The position numbers were made by a program, and so were the translations under genes. The notes beneath the pieces were generated by a model. The model saw only the letters and a list, made by a program, of their open reading frames with translations, was not told the DNA's origin and searched no databases. A stretch of DNA of 51,017 nt, taken from assembly GCA_001767455.1 (NCBI GenBank), contig MELC01000028.1:2694-53710 (forward strand). Direction: 5' to 3'. This document shows, piece after piece, positions 8,260 through 15,964 of the stretch (the stretch's first letter is position 1; each line of letters begins with the position of its first letter). The DNA is from Acidobacteria bacterium RIFCSPLOWO2_12_FULL_66_21. Lineage in GTDB: Bacteria; Acidobacteriota; Vicinamibacteria; Vicinamibacterales; 2-12-FULL-66-21.

Positions 8260-9455
8260 TGGGACGGCTCTTTCGTGCCCGATGGGTGCTGCCGATGACC
8301 GGCCCGCCGCTCAGGAACGGGTGGGTCGCCTGCGATCACGGCGTCGTCGTTGGCGCCGGCGAGACGCCGGCGGATACCGCGGGCTTCGAGGTCATCGATG
8401 CGGGCGAGGCGGCCATCCTGCCGGGCCTGGTGAACGCCCACACGCATCTCGAGCTGTCGTGGATGCGCAGCCAGGTGCCTCCGGACGCGTCCATGCCCGC
8501 ATGGGCCGCGAGGCTGATGGCGCTCAGGCGATCGGTCAGCGCCGAACCTCCCGAACCCATCGTCGAGGCCGTTCATGAGCTGCGCGCGGCGGGCACGTCG
8601 CTCGTCGGCGACGTGACCAACACGCTTGCCGCCTACGAGCCGCTTCTCGACAGCGATCTCAGCGGAGCCATATTCCGCGAGCTGCTGGGATTCAGCGGCG
8701 CGCAGCCGGAGCGCGCCGTCGCGGACGCCGTTGCGCAACTGGATGCGCTGACGAAGGTCGCGTGGCTCCGCCCGTCGATCGTGCCGCACGCGCCGTACTC
8801 CGTCTCGCCATCGCTCTTCCGCGCGATCACCGCGGTGGCCGGCGGCCGCCCGGTCAGCGTGCATCTCGGCGAATCGCAGGACGAATTGCGTCTTCTCCGC
8901 GATGGAACGGGTGCCTGGCGCGAGCTGCTCGGGCGGCTTGGCGTCTGGGACGACGCATGGCAGCCGCCCGGGTGCGGTCCCGTCGAGTACCTCGAACGGT
9001 TGGGGCTCGTCGGCGGGCACCTGCTGGCGGTGCACGCGACTCATCTGTCAGCGCAGGAAATCGCACGACTGGCGGCGGCGAACGCCACGATCGTGACGTG
9101 TCCGCGCTCGAACCGGTGGACCGGCGCCGGGACGCCGCCGATCGAGCGGTTCTATGCCTCAGGCGCGCGGGTCGCCATCGGTACGGACAGCCTCGCGAGC
9201 GTGGAGAATCTGAACCTCTTCGCGGAGATGGCCGAGGTTCACCGCCTCGCGCCGGGCGTCCCAGCGCGAACGCTTCTCGAGAGCGCGACCATCCAGGGCT
9301 CCGTCGCGCTCGGTTTCGACGGCGAGTTCGGGACGATCGCGCCTGGAAAGCGGGCGGACCTCATTGCGGTCAGCGTTCCGGCGGACACTGCCGATGTGGA
9401 AGAATATCTCGTAAGTGGAATCGAGCCCGATCGAATTCAGTGGCTCGAGACGTAG
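8259..9455 (+). CDS. Amidohydrolase, probable aminodeoxyfutalosine deaminase
   Basis: This encodes 398 residues of the metal-dependent amidohydrolase superfamily (chlorohydrolase/TrzN-like branch). Metal ligands are visible: NAHTHLE (His61, His63), VHLGES, and Asp310 in GTDS. In futalosine clusters this position is typically filled by MqnX, which deaminates 6-amino-6-deoxyfutalosine to futalosine. That assignment fits the neighbouring mqnC, but related deaminases of methylthioadenosine or guanine share the same motifs. The start overlaps the mqnC stop, indicating one transcript. Confidence 0.82.
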   Translation: MGRLFRARWVLPMTGPPLRNGWVACDHGVVVGAGETPADTAGFEVIDAGEAAILPGLVNAHTHLELSWMRSQVPPDASMPAWAARLMALRRSVSAEPPEPIVEAVHELRAAGTSLVGDVTNTLAAYEPLLDSDLSGAIFRELLGFSGAQPERAVADAVAQLDALTKVAWLRPSIVPHAPYSVSPSLFRAITAVAGGRPVSVHLGESQDELRLLRDGTGAWRELLGRLGVWDDAWQPPGCGPVEYLERLGLVGGHLLAVHATHLSAQEIARLAAANATIVTCPRSNRWTGAGTPPIERFYASGARVAIGTDSLASVENLNLFAEMAEVHRLAPGVPARTLLESATIQGSVALGFDGEFGTIAPGKRADLIAVSVPADTADVEEYLVSGIEPDRIQWLET

Positions 9456-9465
9456 ACTCGCAGTT

Positions 9466-9745
9466 CGCGGTTCGCGGTTCACGGCTCGGCGCTGGGCGCT
9501 GGGCGCTCGGCGCTGGGCGCTGGGCGCTGGGCGCTGGAAGCTGGGCGCTGGAAGCTGGAACCTGGAAGCTGGAACCTGGAAGCTGGAACCTGGAAGCTGG
9601 AACCTGGAAGCTGGAACCTGGAAGCTGGAACCTGGAAGCTGGAACCTGGAAGCTGGAACCTGGAAGCTGGAACCTGGAAGCTGGAAACTGGAAACTGGAA
9701 GCTGGAAACTGGAAACTGGAAGCTGATACTGATAGCTGATCGCTG
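9466..9745 (+). repeat. Heptamer array (CTGGAAG/CTGGAAC) before mqnP
   Basis: About 280 bases fill the gap between the deaminase and the prenyltransferase. The array starts with GTTCGCG and GGCGCTG-type heptamers, passes into a long run alternating CTGGAAG and CTGGAAC (14-bp period), and ends in GCTGATA-type units. Because 7 is not a multiple of 3, all three frames read through with a WKLEAG-like peptide. These readings are artefacts. No gene is present. Confidence 0.9.
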
Positions 9746-9752
9746 ATAACTA

Positions 9753-10622
9753 ATGCGAAGGATTCTGACCTATGCCTCGTTCGTGCGATTCAGCCACTCG
9801 GTGTTCGCGCTGCCGTTCGCGTTGACCGGCGCGCTGCTGGCGCTGAACCGGCTTGGTGAATGGAATGGCCGGGTCGTCGGCTGGCGGATCTGGTGGATCG
9901 TGGCCGCGATGGTGGCCGCGCGCAGCGCCGCCATGGGATTCAACCGCCTGGCCGACGCGTCGCACGACGCGCTCAATCCGCGGACCGCGGGGCGCGAGCT
10001 GCCGCGCGGCGTCATGAGCCGGCGCGAGGCGCAGGCGTTCATTGGCGTGGCAGCCGCCGTGTTCGTGTTCGCGGCGTGGAAGCTCAACCCCCTCTGCCTG
10101 GCGCTCTCGCCAATCGCGCTCCTGATTGTCTTCTGGTATTCCCTGGCCAAACGGTTCACGAGCTTCACGCAGTTGTTTCTGGGTCTGGCGATGGCCGTTG
10201 CCCCGGTGGGCGGCTGGCTCGCGGCGGGCGGCCGCGGCGGGTGGGAACCGTGGCTCCTGGGACTGGCGATCGGGATGTGGGTCGGGGGATTCGACGTGCT
10301 GTATGCGTGTCAGGACCTGGATTTCGACCGGGTCCATGGATTGCGATCGATTCCCGTGCGCTACGGCGTCGCCCGCTCATTGCTGATCTCGCGGGGGATG
10401 CACATCATCGCGGTCGTGTGTCTTGCCGCGCTCGCCCCGGCCGCGGGACTCGGTCCCGTGTATGTCGCGGGGGTTGCCGGCGTCGCCGCGCTCCTCGTGT
10501 ACGAGCAGTCGCTCGTCAGCGAAGCCGATCTCTCGCAGGTGAAGCGAGCCTTCGACCTGAATGGGTACGTCGGCTTGTTGTATCTGGCCACGACCACGCT
10601 GTCAGTGTGGATCGCCAGGTAA
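9753..10622 (+). CDS. UbiA-family prenyltransferase, probable MqnP
   Basis: This encodes 289 residues, very hydrophobic, with about eight membrane segments. The two aspartate-rich motifs of the UbiA family are present. The first is NRLADASHDALNPRT, with Asn64, Asp68 and Asp72. The second is DLDFDRVHGLRSIP near residue 187. The family transfers a polyprenyl chain to an aromatic acceptor in the inner membrane. The next gene is UbiX and the cluster also has UbiD, MqnA and MqnC. This is therefore most likely the MqnP prenyltransferase of the futalosine pathway and not UbiA or MenA. ATG 9753 directly follows a heptamer array and has no clear Shine-Dalgarno. Confidence 0.88.
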   Translation: MRRILTYASFVRFSHSVFALPFALTGALLALNRLGEWNGRVVGWRIWWIVAAMVAARSAAMGFNRLADASHDALNPRTAGRELPRGVMSRREAQAFIGVAAAVFVFAAWKLNPLCLALSPIALLIVFWYSLAKRFTSFTQLFLGLAMAVAPVGGWLAAGGRGGWEPWLLGLAIGMWVGGFDVLYACQDLDFDRVHGLRSIPVRYGVARSLLISRGMHIIAVVCLAALAPAAGLGPVYVAGVAGVAALLVYEQSLVSEADLSQVKRAFDLNGYVGLLYLATTTLSVWIAR

Positions 10623-10637
10623 ACGTGGAACGTTTCA

Positions 10638-10712
10638 AAGCTGATAGCTGATAGCTGATAGCTGATAGCTGATAGCTGATAGCTGGAAACTGGTAACTGG
10701 TAACTGGTAACT
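10638..10712 (+). repeat. Heptamer array (GCTGATA / ACTGGTA) before ubiX
   Basis: About six GCTGATA units are followed by ACTGGAA and three ACTGGTA units. The array runs straight into the GTG start of ubiX, leaving no room for an independent ribosome-binding site. Confidence 0.9.
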
Positions 10713-11318
10713 GTGGATAAACGCACCGTAGCAGTCGCGATAACCGGCGCGAGCGGCGCGCTGTACGCCGTGCGGACGCTCGCGGCGCTGCTGGAGCGCG
10801 AGTGTCACGTCGAGTTGATCGTCACGGAGTACGGGCGGCGGCTGCTGCACGATGAGCTGGGGGATGGCGCCACCGTCGACAAGCTCGCCGACTATCTGGC
10901 GGCCCGATACGGCGACGGCGTGAAGAAGGGATCGTTCACGCTGTACAGCAACCGCGATCTGGGAGCCAAGCTCGCGAGCGGCAGCCAGGGATGCGACGCG
11001 ATGGCCATCGTTCCGTGCTCGATGAAGACGCTGGCCGCGGTGGCGCACGGGCTGTCACGGACCCTGGTGGAGCGTGCGGCGGACGTCATGTTGAAGGAGC
11101 GGCGCACGCTCGTCATCGTGCCGCGTGAAACCCCGATGAGCCTTCCGCAGCTCAGGAACATGGTGCTCTGCGCCGAGGCCGGCGCGATGATCCTTCCAGC
11201 GATGCCGGCCTTCTATCAGATGCCGCGGACGCTCGACGACCTCGCCGATTTCATGGCGGGCAAGATCCTCGGCGCGCTCGGATTCACGCACAGGCTGTAT
11301 CCGTCCTGGGAGGGATAA
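10713..11318 (+). CDS. ubiX: Flavin prenyltransferase UbiX
   Basis: This encodes 201 residues. The N-terminal [16 protein letters not shown] is the UbiX flavin-binding signature. It is followed by [16 protein letters not shown] and the [15 protein letters not shown] segment that lines the prenyl-phosphate pocket. UbiX attaches dimethylallyl phosphate to FMN, giving the prenyl-FMN that UbiD needs. The UbiD homologue sits at 3825 in the same cluster, so the pair form a functional unit. The start is GTG, placed at the end of a heptamer array. Confidence 0.95.
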   Translation: MDKRTVAVAITGASGALYAVRTLAALLERECHVELIVTEYGRRLLHDELGDGATVDKLADYLAARYGDGVKKGSFTLYSNRDLGAKLASGSQGCDAMAIVPCSMKTLAAVAHGLSRTLVERAADVMLKERRTLVIVPRETPMSLPQLRNMVLCAEAGAMILPAMPAFYQMPRTLDDLADFMAGKILGALGFTHRLYPSWEG

Positions 11319-11334
11319 CGGGCTGACGGGTCGT

Positions 11335-11460
11335 CAACTTCCAACTCCCAACTTCCAACCCCCAAACCGTTGGAAGTTGCGATTCGGGATTTGCGGTTGG
11401 GCGTTGGGAGTTGGGCGTTGGGCGTTGGGCGTTGGGCGTTGGGAGTTGGGCGTTGGGAGT
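11335..11460 (+). repeat. Inverted heptamer arrays before menG
   Basis: A left arm of CTTCCAA/CTCCCAA-type heptamers is followed by a core of about 35 bases and a right arm of GTTGGGC/GTTGGGA heptamers. The arms are complementary and could form a long imperfect hairpin. The right arm runs into the coding region of the methyltransferase. Confidence 0.85.
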
Positions 11461-12172
11461 TGACAAGCACCCCACCCGTATAGCGGGAATGTTCGACGCG
11501 ATCGCGCCGCGATACGACCTGCTCAACCACCTGCTCAGCGCGGGATTGGATCGACGCTGGCGCGTGCGTGCGGTCGAGGCGCTGGCGCCCGGCGGGCACG
11601 CGCGCGTGCTTGATCTCTGCACCGGCACGGGCGACCTGGCCATCGCCACCATCACCCGATCGCCGGGCGCGACGGTCGTCGGCGTGGACTTCGCGGCGGA
11701 GATGCTGCGCCTGGGGCGCGCGAAGGTGCGCGCTCTGGACCTCCTGCAGCGCATCCACCTGGTGCGCGGCGACGCCGCGATGATTCCGCTGCCGAATCGG
11801 TCCTGCGACGCCGCGACGATTGCCTTTGGGATTCGCAATGTCGCCGATCCCGGCGCCGCGCTCGCCGAGCTCGCCAGGGTCCTCAGACCGGGCGGCCGCC
11901 TGGCGATCCTCGAGTTCGGCCAGCCGCGCATCCCGGGGATCAGGACGCTGTACGGCTGGTATTTCCGGTTCCTGCTGCCGCTGGTCGGGCGGCTCATTTC
12001 CCGCCACGACAGCGCGTACTCCTATTTGCCGGCGTCAGTCGGCAACTTCCCACCTCCGCCGGAGTTCTGCCGCCTTCTCGCTGTCGCGGGATTTTCACAG
12101 GTCCAGGCCGTCCCCCTCACCTTCGGCATCGTCTATCTATTCGTAGGCGTGCGGACACCCGAACAGAAGTAG
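11453..12172 (+). CDS. menG: Demethylmenaquinone methyltransferase, MenG/UbiE family
   Basis: This encodes about 239 residues. The conserved [17 protein letters not shown] opening is followed by the SAM-binding motif [12 protein letters not shown]. The family C-terminus, with [12 protein letters not shown], completes it. The enzyme C-methylates demethylmenaquinol, the last step of menaquinone synthesis, which fits its place after ubiX. The start is uncertain. UbiE proteins usually have 10-20 residues before MFD, which favours TTG at 11453, inside the last heptamers. ATG 11489 (MFDAI) is the alternative, and the open frame extends back to 11411 through repeat DNA. Confidence 0.9.
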   Translation: MGVDKHPTRIAGMFDAIAPRYDLLNHLLSAGLDRRWRVRAVEALAPGGHARVLDLCTGTGDLAIATITRSPGATVVGVDFAAEMLRLGRAKVRALDLLQRIHLVRGDAAMIPLPNRSCDAATIAFGIRNVADPGAALAELARVLRPGGRLAILEFGQPRIPGIRTLYGWYFRFLLPLVGRLISRHDSAYSYLPASVGNFPPPPEFCRLLAVAGFSQVQAVPLTFGIVYLFVGVRTPEQK

Positions 12173-12193
12173 GGAAGCAGGGAGGAAGTCCAA

Positions 12194-12262
12194 CAGGAGG
12201 AGGAGAGCAGGGGAGGCCTGCCTTTCAAAGACAACACGATCTCCCCTTCTCTCTTCCTCCTG
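12194..12262 (+). terminator. Long inverted repeat after menG
   Basis: The 22-base left arm (12194-12215, purine-rich, starting CAGGAGGAGG) pairs with 12241-12262 with three mismatches around a 25-base loop. It lies 22 bases after the menG stop and before the TonB-like promoter, so it may end the menaquinone transcript. It is polypurine/polypyrimidine and could form unusual DNA structure. There is no T-tract. Confidence 0.45.
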
Positions 12263-12340
12263 TCGGGTCTTATTGACGACCCGGCCAGCGGGACTGTGGC
12301 TGTCGTCCGTACAAAGTTCAAACGCCGGTGCCGCCCGCGC

Positions 12341-12349
12341 TGTTATAAT
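12341..12349 (+). promoter_or_regulatory. Extended -10 promoter of the TonB-like gene
   Basis: TGTTATAAT is a perfect extended -10 element. No good -35 is visible at 17 bases. The ATG at 12364 lies 15 bases downstream, so the transcript would have a leader of only about 8 bases. Confidence 0.65.
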
Positions 12350-12363
12350 CAGCTAAGTCTCTG

Positions 12364-13329
12364 ATGTACTTCAACTTCGAGGACAACCACCCTGACACCC
12401 CGACACTGCCTCGGACGCTGACGCGGCTCGAGGTCGTGCTGCTGACGGCGGTGTTCTACCTGTCGGTGGTGATCCTCGCCATGGTGCTGCCCCAGACCGA
12501 ATGGTTCAAGGCCATGGAAGCGCGCCGGGAGGCGGCGCTGGAGGAACAGCAGCGCCAGGAGATGGAGCGGCAGCGCGAGAACGCGCGGTTCGTCTTCGTG
12601 CAGCCGCGTCTCGACATGCCGTCGCAGGCGCCGCCGAAGCGATACGAGCTGTCCGACATCGACCGGCAGGCGCGCACGGTGGAGCGCGCGGCGCGTCCGA
12701 CCAACTCCATGCCCTTTTCGCGCGGCAACACCTTCGAGCGCATCGAGTCAGTCCAGCCGATGCCGGAGACGCGGCAGGCGCAGCGTTCGTCGCAGGCGGA
12801 CCCGAACACGCGCGATTCGGCCGGCGAGACGCGGACCGGGCTCACGCTGCCGGATTCGCTGACCGCCGCCGAGCCCCGCGCTGCCGACAAGACCAGCCAC
12901 GGCCCGTCAGCGGGAGTGCTGGCCGACGCGATCCGCAACATTCAGAAGTACGCCCAGAAGGACGGCTTCGTGAACCTCCAGGGTGGGGCCGGCCAGGATT
13001 TCGGGCCGGCCATCCAGTTCGATACGAAGGGCGTTGACTTCGGTCCGTGGCTCGCCAGGTTCGTCGCGCAGATCCGTCGCAACTGGTTCATCCCGTACGC
13101 TGCCATGTCGATGCACGGCCACGTGGTGATCACGTTCTACGTGGGCAGGGACGGCCGGATCACGGAGTTGCGCGTCCTGAAGCCATCTTCGATCGACGCG
13201 TTCAACAATTCCGCCTATGGCGCCCTTGCGTCGTCGAACCCGACGGTGCCGCTGCCGCCGCAGTATCCGGACGATCGGGCGTTCTTCACGGTGACGTTCT
13301 TCTTCAACGAGAATCCGGAGTCGCGATGA
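12364..13329 (+). CDS. TonB-like energy transducer protein
   Basis: This encodes 321 residues. There is one membrane segment at about residues 24-44 (VVLLTAVFYLSVVILAMVLP). A charged helical stretch rich in Glu/Gln/Arg (residues 50-75, probably coiled coil) and a long polar linker follow. The C-terminal 95 residues form a TonB-type domain (FVAQIRRNWFIPYAAM, then GHVVITFYVGRDGRITELRV). TonB proteins carry proton-motive energy across the periplasm to outer-membrane receptors. No ExbB/ExbD or receptor is adjacent, so it may instead be a periplasm-spanning protein that shares this domain. The last four bases overlap a tiny ORF. Confidence 0.85.
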   Translation: MYFNFEDNHPDTPTLPRTLTRLEVVLLTAVFYLSVVILAMVLPQTEWFKAMEARREAALEEQQRQEMERQRENARFVFVQPRLDMPSQAPPKRYELSDIDRQARTVERAARPTNSMPFSRGNTFERIESVQPMPETRQAQRSSQADPNTRDSAGETRTGLTLPDSLTAAEPRAADKTSHGPSAGVLADAIRNIQKYAQKDGFVNLQGGAGQDFGPAIQFDTKGVDFGPWLARFVAQIRRNWFIPYAAMSMHGHVVITFYVGRDGRITELRVLKPSSIDAFNNSAYGALASSNPTVPLPPQYPDDRAFFTVTFFFNENPESR

Positions 13330-13421
13330 CCTGGCCGGGCCGCACGCAGCAGATCGGGCTGCTGCTCGCGCTCGCGCTGGTGGCCGCGCTCGCCCTCGCC
13401 CGAGCGCTCGGTGTTCTTTGA
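13326..13421 (+). CDS. Possible 31-residue membrane peptide
   Basis: The ATG overlaps the TonB-like stop (ATGA), and the ORF ends inside the start of miaA, giving two overlapping junctions. The peptide has a basic N-terminus (MTWPGRTQQ) and one hydrophobic helix of about 18 residues, made of Leu and Ala. No homologue is recognised. It may be a real small membrane protein coupled to its neighbours, or chance coding in GC-rich DNA. Confidence 0.4.
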   Translation: MTWPGRTQQIGLLLALALVAALALARALGVL

Positions 13422-14376
13422 ACCCGTGGGACCCCTGCTCGTTGCGATTCTGGGTCCGACCGCGACCGGCAAGAGCTCACTCGGTATCTCCCTCGCACGG
13501 GAGTTTGGCGGAGAAGTGGTCAGCTGCGACTCGACCGCCGTCTATCGCGGCTTCGATATCGGGACGGACAAGGCGCCCGCCGGGGAGCGCCGGGGCGTCG
13601 TCCATCACATGATCGACGTCGTGGATCCGACCGAAGAGTACTCGGCCGCGCGATACGCGCGCGAGGCCGCCGCCGTCATTCGTGACGTCACGCGGCGCGG
13701 CCGCCTGCCGATTCTTGTCGGCGGGACGGGCTTGTACTATCGGGCGCTGACGCGCGGGTTCTTTCCCGGCCCCGCGCGCGATACGCCACTGCGCGCGCGG
13801 CTCGAACGCATCGCCGATCGAAAAGGGGTGGAGAGGCTGCATCGCATGCTCTCGCGCGTCGATCCCCCGTCGGCGGAGCGCATCCAGTCACGCGATCGCA
13901 AGCGGCTCGTCCGGGCGCTGGAAGTCCATCGGCTGACGGGGCGATCGCTGACCGAGCATTTTGCCGCGACCCAATCGCCGCTGCCCGAGTACGAAGTGGC
14001 CGCGTTCGGATTACGGATTTCGCCGGAGGCGACGCTGGCCCGCGTGACCGCGCGCGTCGATGCGCAGTTCGAGCGCGGCCTGCTGGACGAGATCCGCGCG
14101 CTCCTGGGGTCCGGCCTACCCGAGACCGCACATCCGTTCACCGGTCTCGTGTATCGTCAGGCCCTCGAGCACCTCAAAGGCGTGCGCGACGAAGCGGCGA
14201 CGCGCGAGCTCGTCGTGCGCGAGAACCGCCGCTACGCGCGGCGGCAGTTGATCTGGTTCAGGAAAGAGCCTAATCTACAGTGGATTCACGCCCCGGGGGA
14301 ATGCGAGGAGACGCACAACACAGTCGCCCGTGCCCTCGCGGCCATGGAGAGATCCCCTGATGCCTCAGACCCGTGA
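13411..14376 (+). CDS. miaA: tRNA dimethylallyltransferase MiaA
   Basis: This encodes 321 residues, full length. The P-loop GPTATGKSS is at residues 15-23. It is followed by SCDSTAVYRGFDIGTDK, which is the substrate-binding Asp-Ser region, and by GGTGLYYRALTRG. MiaA adds a dimethylallyl group to A37 of tRNAs that read codons beginning with U. The start is GTG at 13411, with GTG 13426 as an alternative. The 3' end overlaps hfq by 17 bases; miaA-hfq is a classic gene pair. Confidence 0.96.
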   Translation: MFFEPVGPLLVAILGPTATGKSSLGISLAREFGGEVVSCDSTAVYRGFDIGTDKAPAGERRGVVHHMIDVVDPTEEYSAARYAREAAAVIRDVTRRGRLPILVGGTGLYYRALTRGFFPGPARDTPLRARLERIADRKGVERLHRMLSRVDPPSAERIQSRDRKRLVRALEVHRLTGRSLTEHFAATQSPLPEYEVAAFGLRISPEATLARVTARVDAQFERGLLDEIRALLGSGLPETAHPFTGLVYRQALEHLKGVRDEAATRELVVRENRRYARRQLIWFRKEPNLQWIHAPGECEETHNTVARALAAMERSPDASDP

Positions 14377-14623
14377 GTCCAAGCCGGCCCCCGCGCAACC
14401 GAACATCCAGGATGTGTTCCTGAACTACGCGCGCCGCGAGAAGCTCGCGGTGCACATCCGGCTGATGGACGGCACGGATCTCGAGGGACGCGTCAAGAAC
14501 TTCGACCGGTTCGCCGTCATCGTCGAGTACAACGGCGCCGATCACATGATCTTCAAGCATGCCATCGCCGCCATCCGGTCGCCGCGGCCGATGAGCAACT
14601 ATTACTCGTCGCACGAAGCCTGA
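14360..14623 (+). CDS. hfq: RNA chaperone Hfq
   Basis: This encodes 87 residues from ATG 14360 (MPQTRESKP). The Sm1 motif region begins at NIQDVFLNYARREK. The Sm2 motif contains IFKHAIAAI (Lys66-His67-Ala68), the KHA core that binds U-rich RNA on the proximal face. Hfq forms a hexameric ring that pairs small RNAs with mRNAs. The frame continues upstream inside miaA, but the family starts close to the chosen ATG. The C-terminal tail is short. The stop is directly followed by the deoB start. Confidence 0.94.
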   Translation: MPQTRESKPAPAQPNIQDVFLNYARREKLAVHIRLMDGTDLEGRVKNFDRFAVIVEYNGADHMIFKHAIAAIRSPRPMSNYYSSHEA

Positions 14624-15817
14624 TTGAGCACGCCTCTTCCCGACCGCGTCATCCTCATCGTCCTCGACAGCGTCGGCGTCGGCGAACTGCCCGACGCGCG
14701 CACCTATCGCGACGAGGGCAGCGATACCGTCGGCAATATCTCGCGCCGCGTGCCGCTCGGCGTCCCGACGCTGCGGCGGCTCGGCCTGGCGCGCGTCGCC
14801 GCAATCAACAAGTGGGGCAACGCCGGCGAACCGCTTGGCGCTTACGGCCGGATGGCGGAAGCGTCGCCGGGGAAGGATTCGGTGACCGGCCACTGGGAGC
14901 TCATGGGGCTCGTGCTCGATCGGCCGTTTCCGGTGTTTCCGCACGGTTTTCCGAAGGAACTCATCGACGAGTTCGAGCGGCGGATCGGCCGCGCCACGCT
15001 GGCGAACCGCCCCGCCTCCGGCACCGCCGTCATCGACGAGCTCGGGCCGGAGCATCTCCGCACCGGGCGGCCGATCGTCTACACGTCGGCTGACAGCGTG
15101 TTTCAAATCGCCGCGCACGAAGACGTCGTTCCGGTTCCCGAGCTGTATCGCTGGTGCGAGATGGCGTACGAGCTGGTGGGGAAGGGGATGGGCGTCGGGC
15201 GTGTGATCGCGCGGCCGTTCATCGGCGCGCCGGGCGCCTTCATGCGCACGTCCAATCGCCGCGACTTCGCCCTGACGCCGTTCGCGCCGACCCTGCTCGA
15301 CCGCCTGACCGAGGCCGGACACCCGGTAATCGCCATCGGCAAGATCGAGGATCTGTTCGCCGGGCGCGGCATCACGCGGTCGGTTCACACGACGAGCGAC
15401 GACGAGGGGATGGATGAGGTGTCGGCGGCGACGGCGTCCACGCCCGCGGGCTTGATTTTCGCGAACCTTGTCGACTTCGATACGCAGTACGGGCATCGCA
15501 ACGATGTGGCCGGCTATGCCGCCAACCTCGAGCGCTTCGACGCGCGGCTCGCGGCGTTCCTCCCCCGGCTCGGCCCACGCGATCTCCTCGTCATTACCGC
15601 CGATCACGGCAACGATCCGACGACGCCCAGCACGGATCACGCGCGGGAGTACGTCCCGCTGTTCCTCGTCGGCGCGGCGGTTGGCGGGGGTATCGACCTT
15701 GGCACACGCCCGACGTTCGCCGATCTCGGGCAGACACTGGCGGAGCTTTTTCGCGTCGGCCCGCTCGCGCACGGGACCAGTTTTCTGGGAGACATTCTCA
15801 AGGAGGGAGAATTGTGA
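14624..15817 (+). CDS. deoB: Phosphopentomutase DeoB
   Basis: This encodes 397 residues of the alkaline-phosphatase-like superfamily. The metal-binding aspartate is in VLDSVGVGELPDA. The phosphorylated Thr lies in KDSVTGHWELMG, and a second metal site is in ITADHGNDPTTPSTDHAREY. DeoB interconverts ribose or deoxyribose 1-phosphate and 5-phosphate in nucleoside salvage. The start is TTG immediately after the hfq stop, so the two are co-translated. No other deo genes are adjacent. Confidence 0.95.
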   Translation: MSTPLPDRVILIVLDSVGVGELPDARTYRDEGSDTVGNISRRVPLGVPTLRRLGLARVAAINKWGNAGEPLGAYGRMAEASPGKDSVTGHWELMGLVLDRPFPVFPHGFPKELIDEFERRIGRATLANRPASGTAVIDELGPEHLRTGRPIVYTSADSVFQIAAHEDVVPVPELYRWCEMAYELVGKGMGVGRVIARPFIGAPGAFMRTSNRRDFALTPFAPTLLDRLTEAGHPVIAIGKIEDLFAGRGITRSVHTTSDDEGMDEVSAATASTPAGLIFANLVDFDTQYGHRNDVAGYAANLERFDARLAAFLPRLGPRDLLVITADHGNDPTTPSTDHAREYVPLFLVGAAVGGGIDLGTRPTFADLGQTLAELFRVGPLAHGTSFLGDILKEGEL

Positions 15818-15821
15818 GTTC

Positions 15822-15915
15822 TGAGTTGTGAATTGATAGACAATCGGCCACGAGTCGTCCGTCCGGACGGCACTGGCATCGATGACTCTCAACTCACAAT
15901 TCACCAATTCGCAAC
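15822..15915 (+). repeat. Inverted heptamer-like arrays before dgt
   Basis: Left arm units such as TTCTGAG and TTGTGAA are mirrored by a right arm CTCAACTCACAATTCACC, around a core containing the palindrome GTCCGTCCGGAC. This is a degenerate member of the heptamer family. Here the arm order is reversed relative to most of the other arrays. Confidence 0.65.
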
Positions 15916-15920
15916 TTCAG

Positions 15921-15964
15921 TGCAGTGACCATCAGGGAACAATGCAGTGACCATCAGGGAACAA
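15921..15964 (+). repeat. Exact 22-bp tandem duplication across the dgt start
   Basis: Two identical 22-base copies (15921-15942 and 15943-15964) each contain GTGACCATCAGGGAACAA. Both carry a GTG that would begin MTIREQ. Only the second is in frame with the dGTPase; the first is displaced by 22 bases and leads into a shadow frame. Confidence 0.9.

Noticed and set aside
9466-9745. Repeat array considered as a CRISPR or a protein-coding repeat
   Set aside because: The unit is 7 bp with no spacers, and it reads through in several frames as WKLEAG-like peptide, so it is neither CRISPR nor coding.
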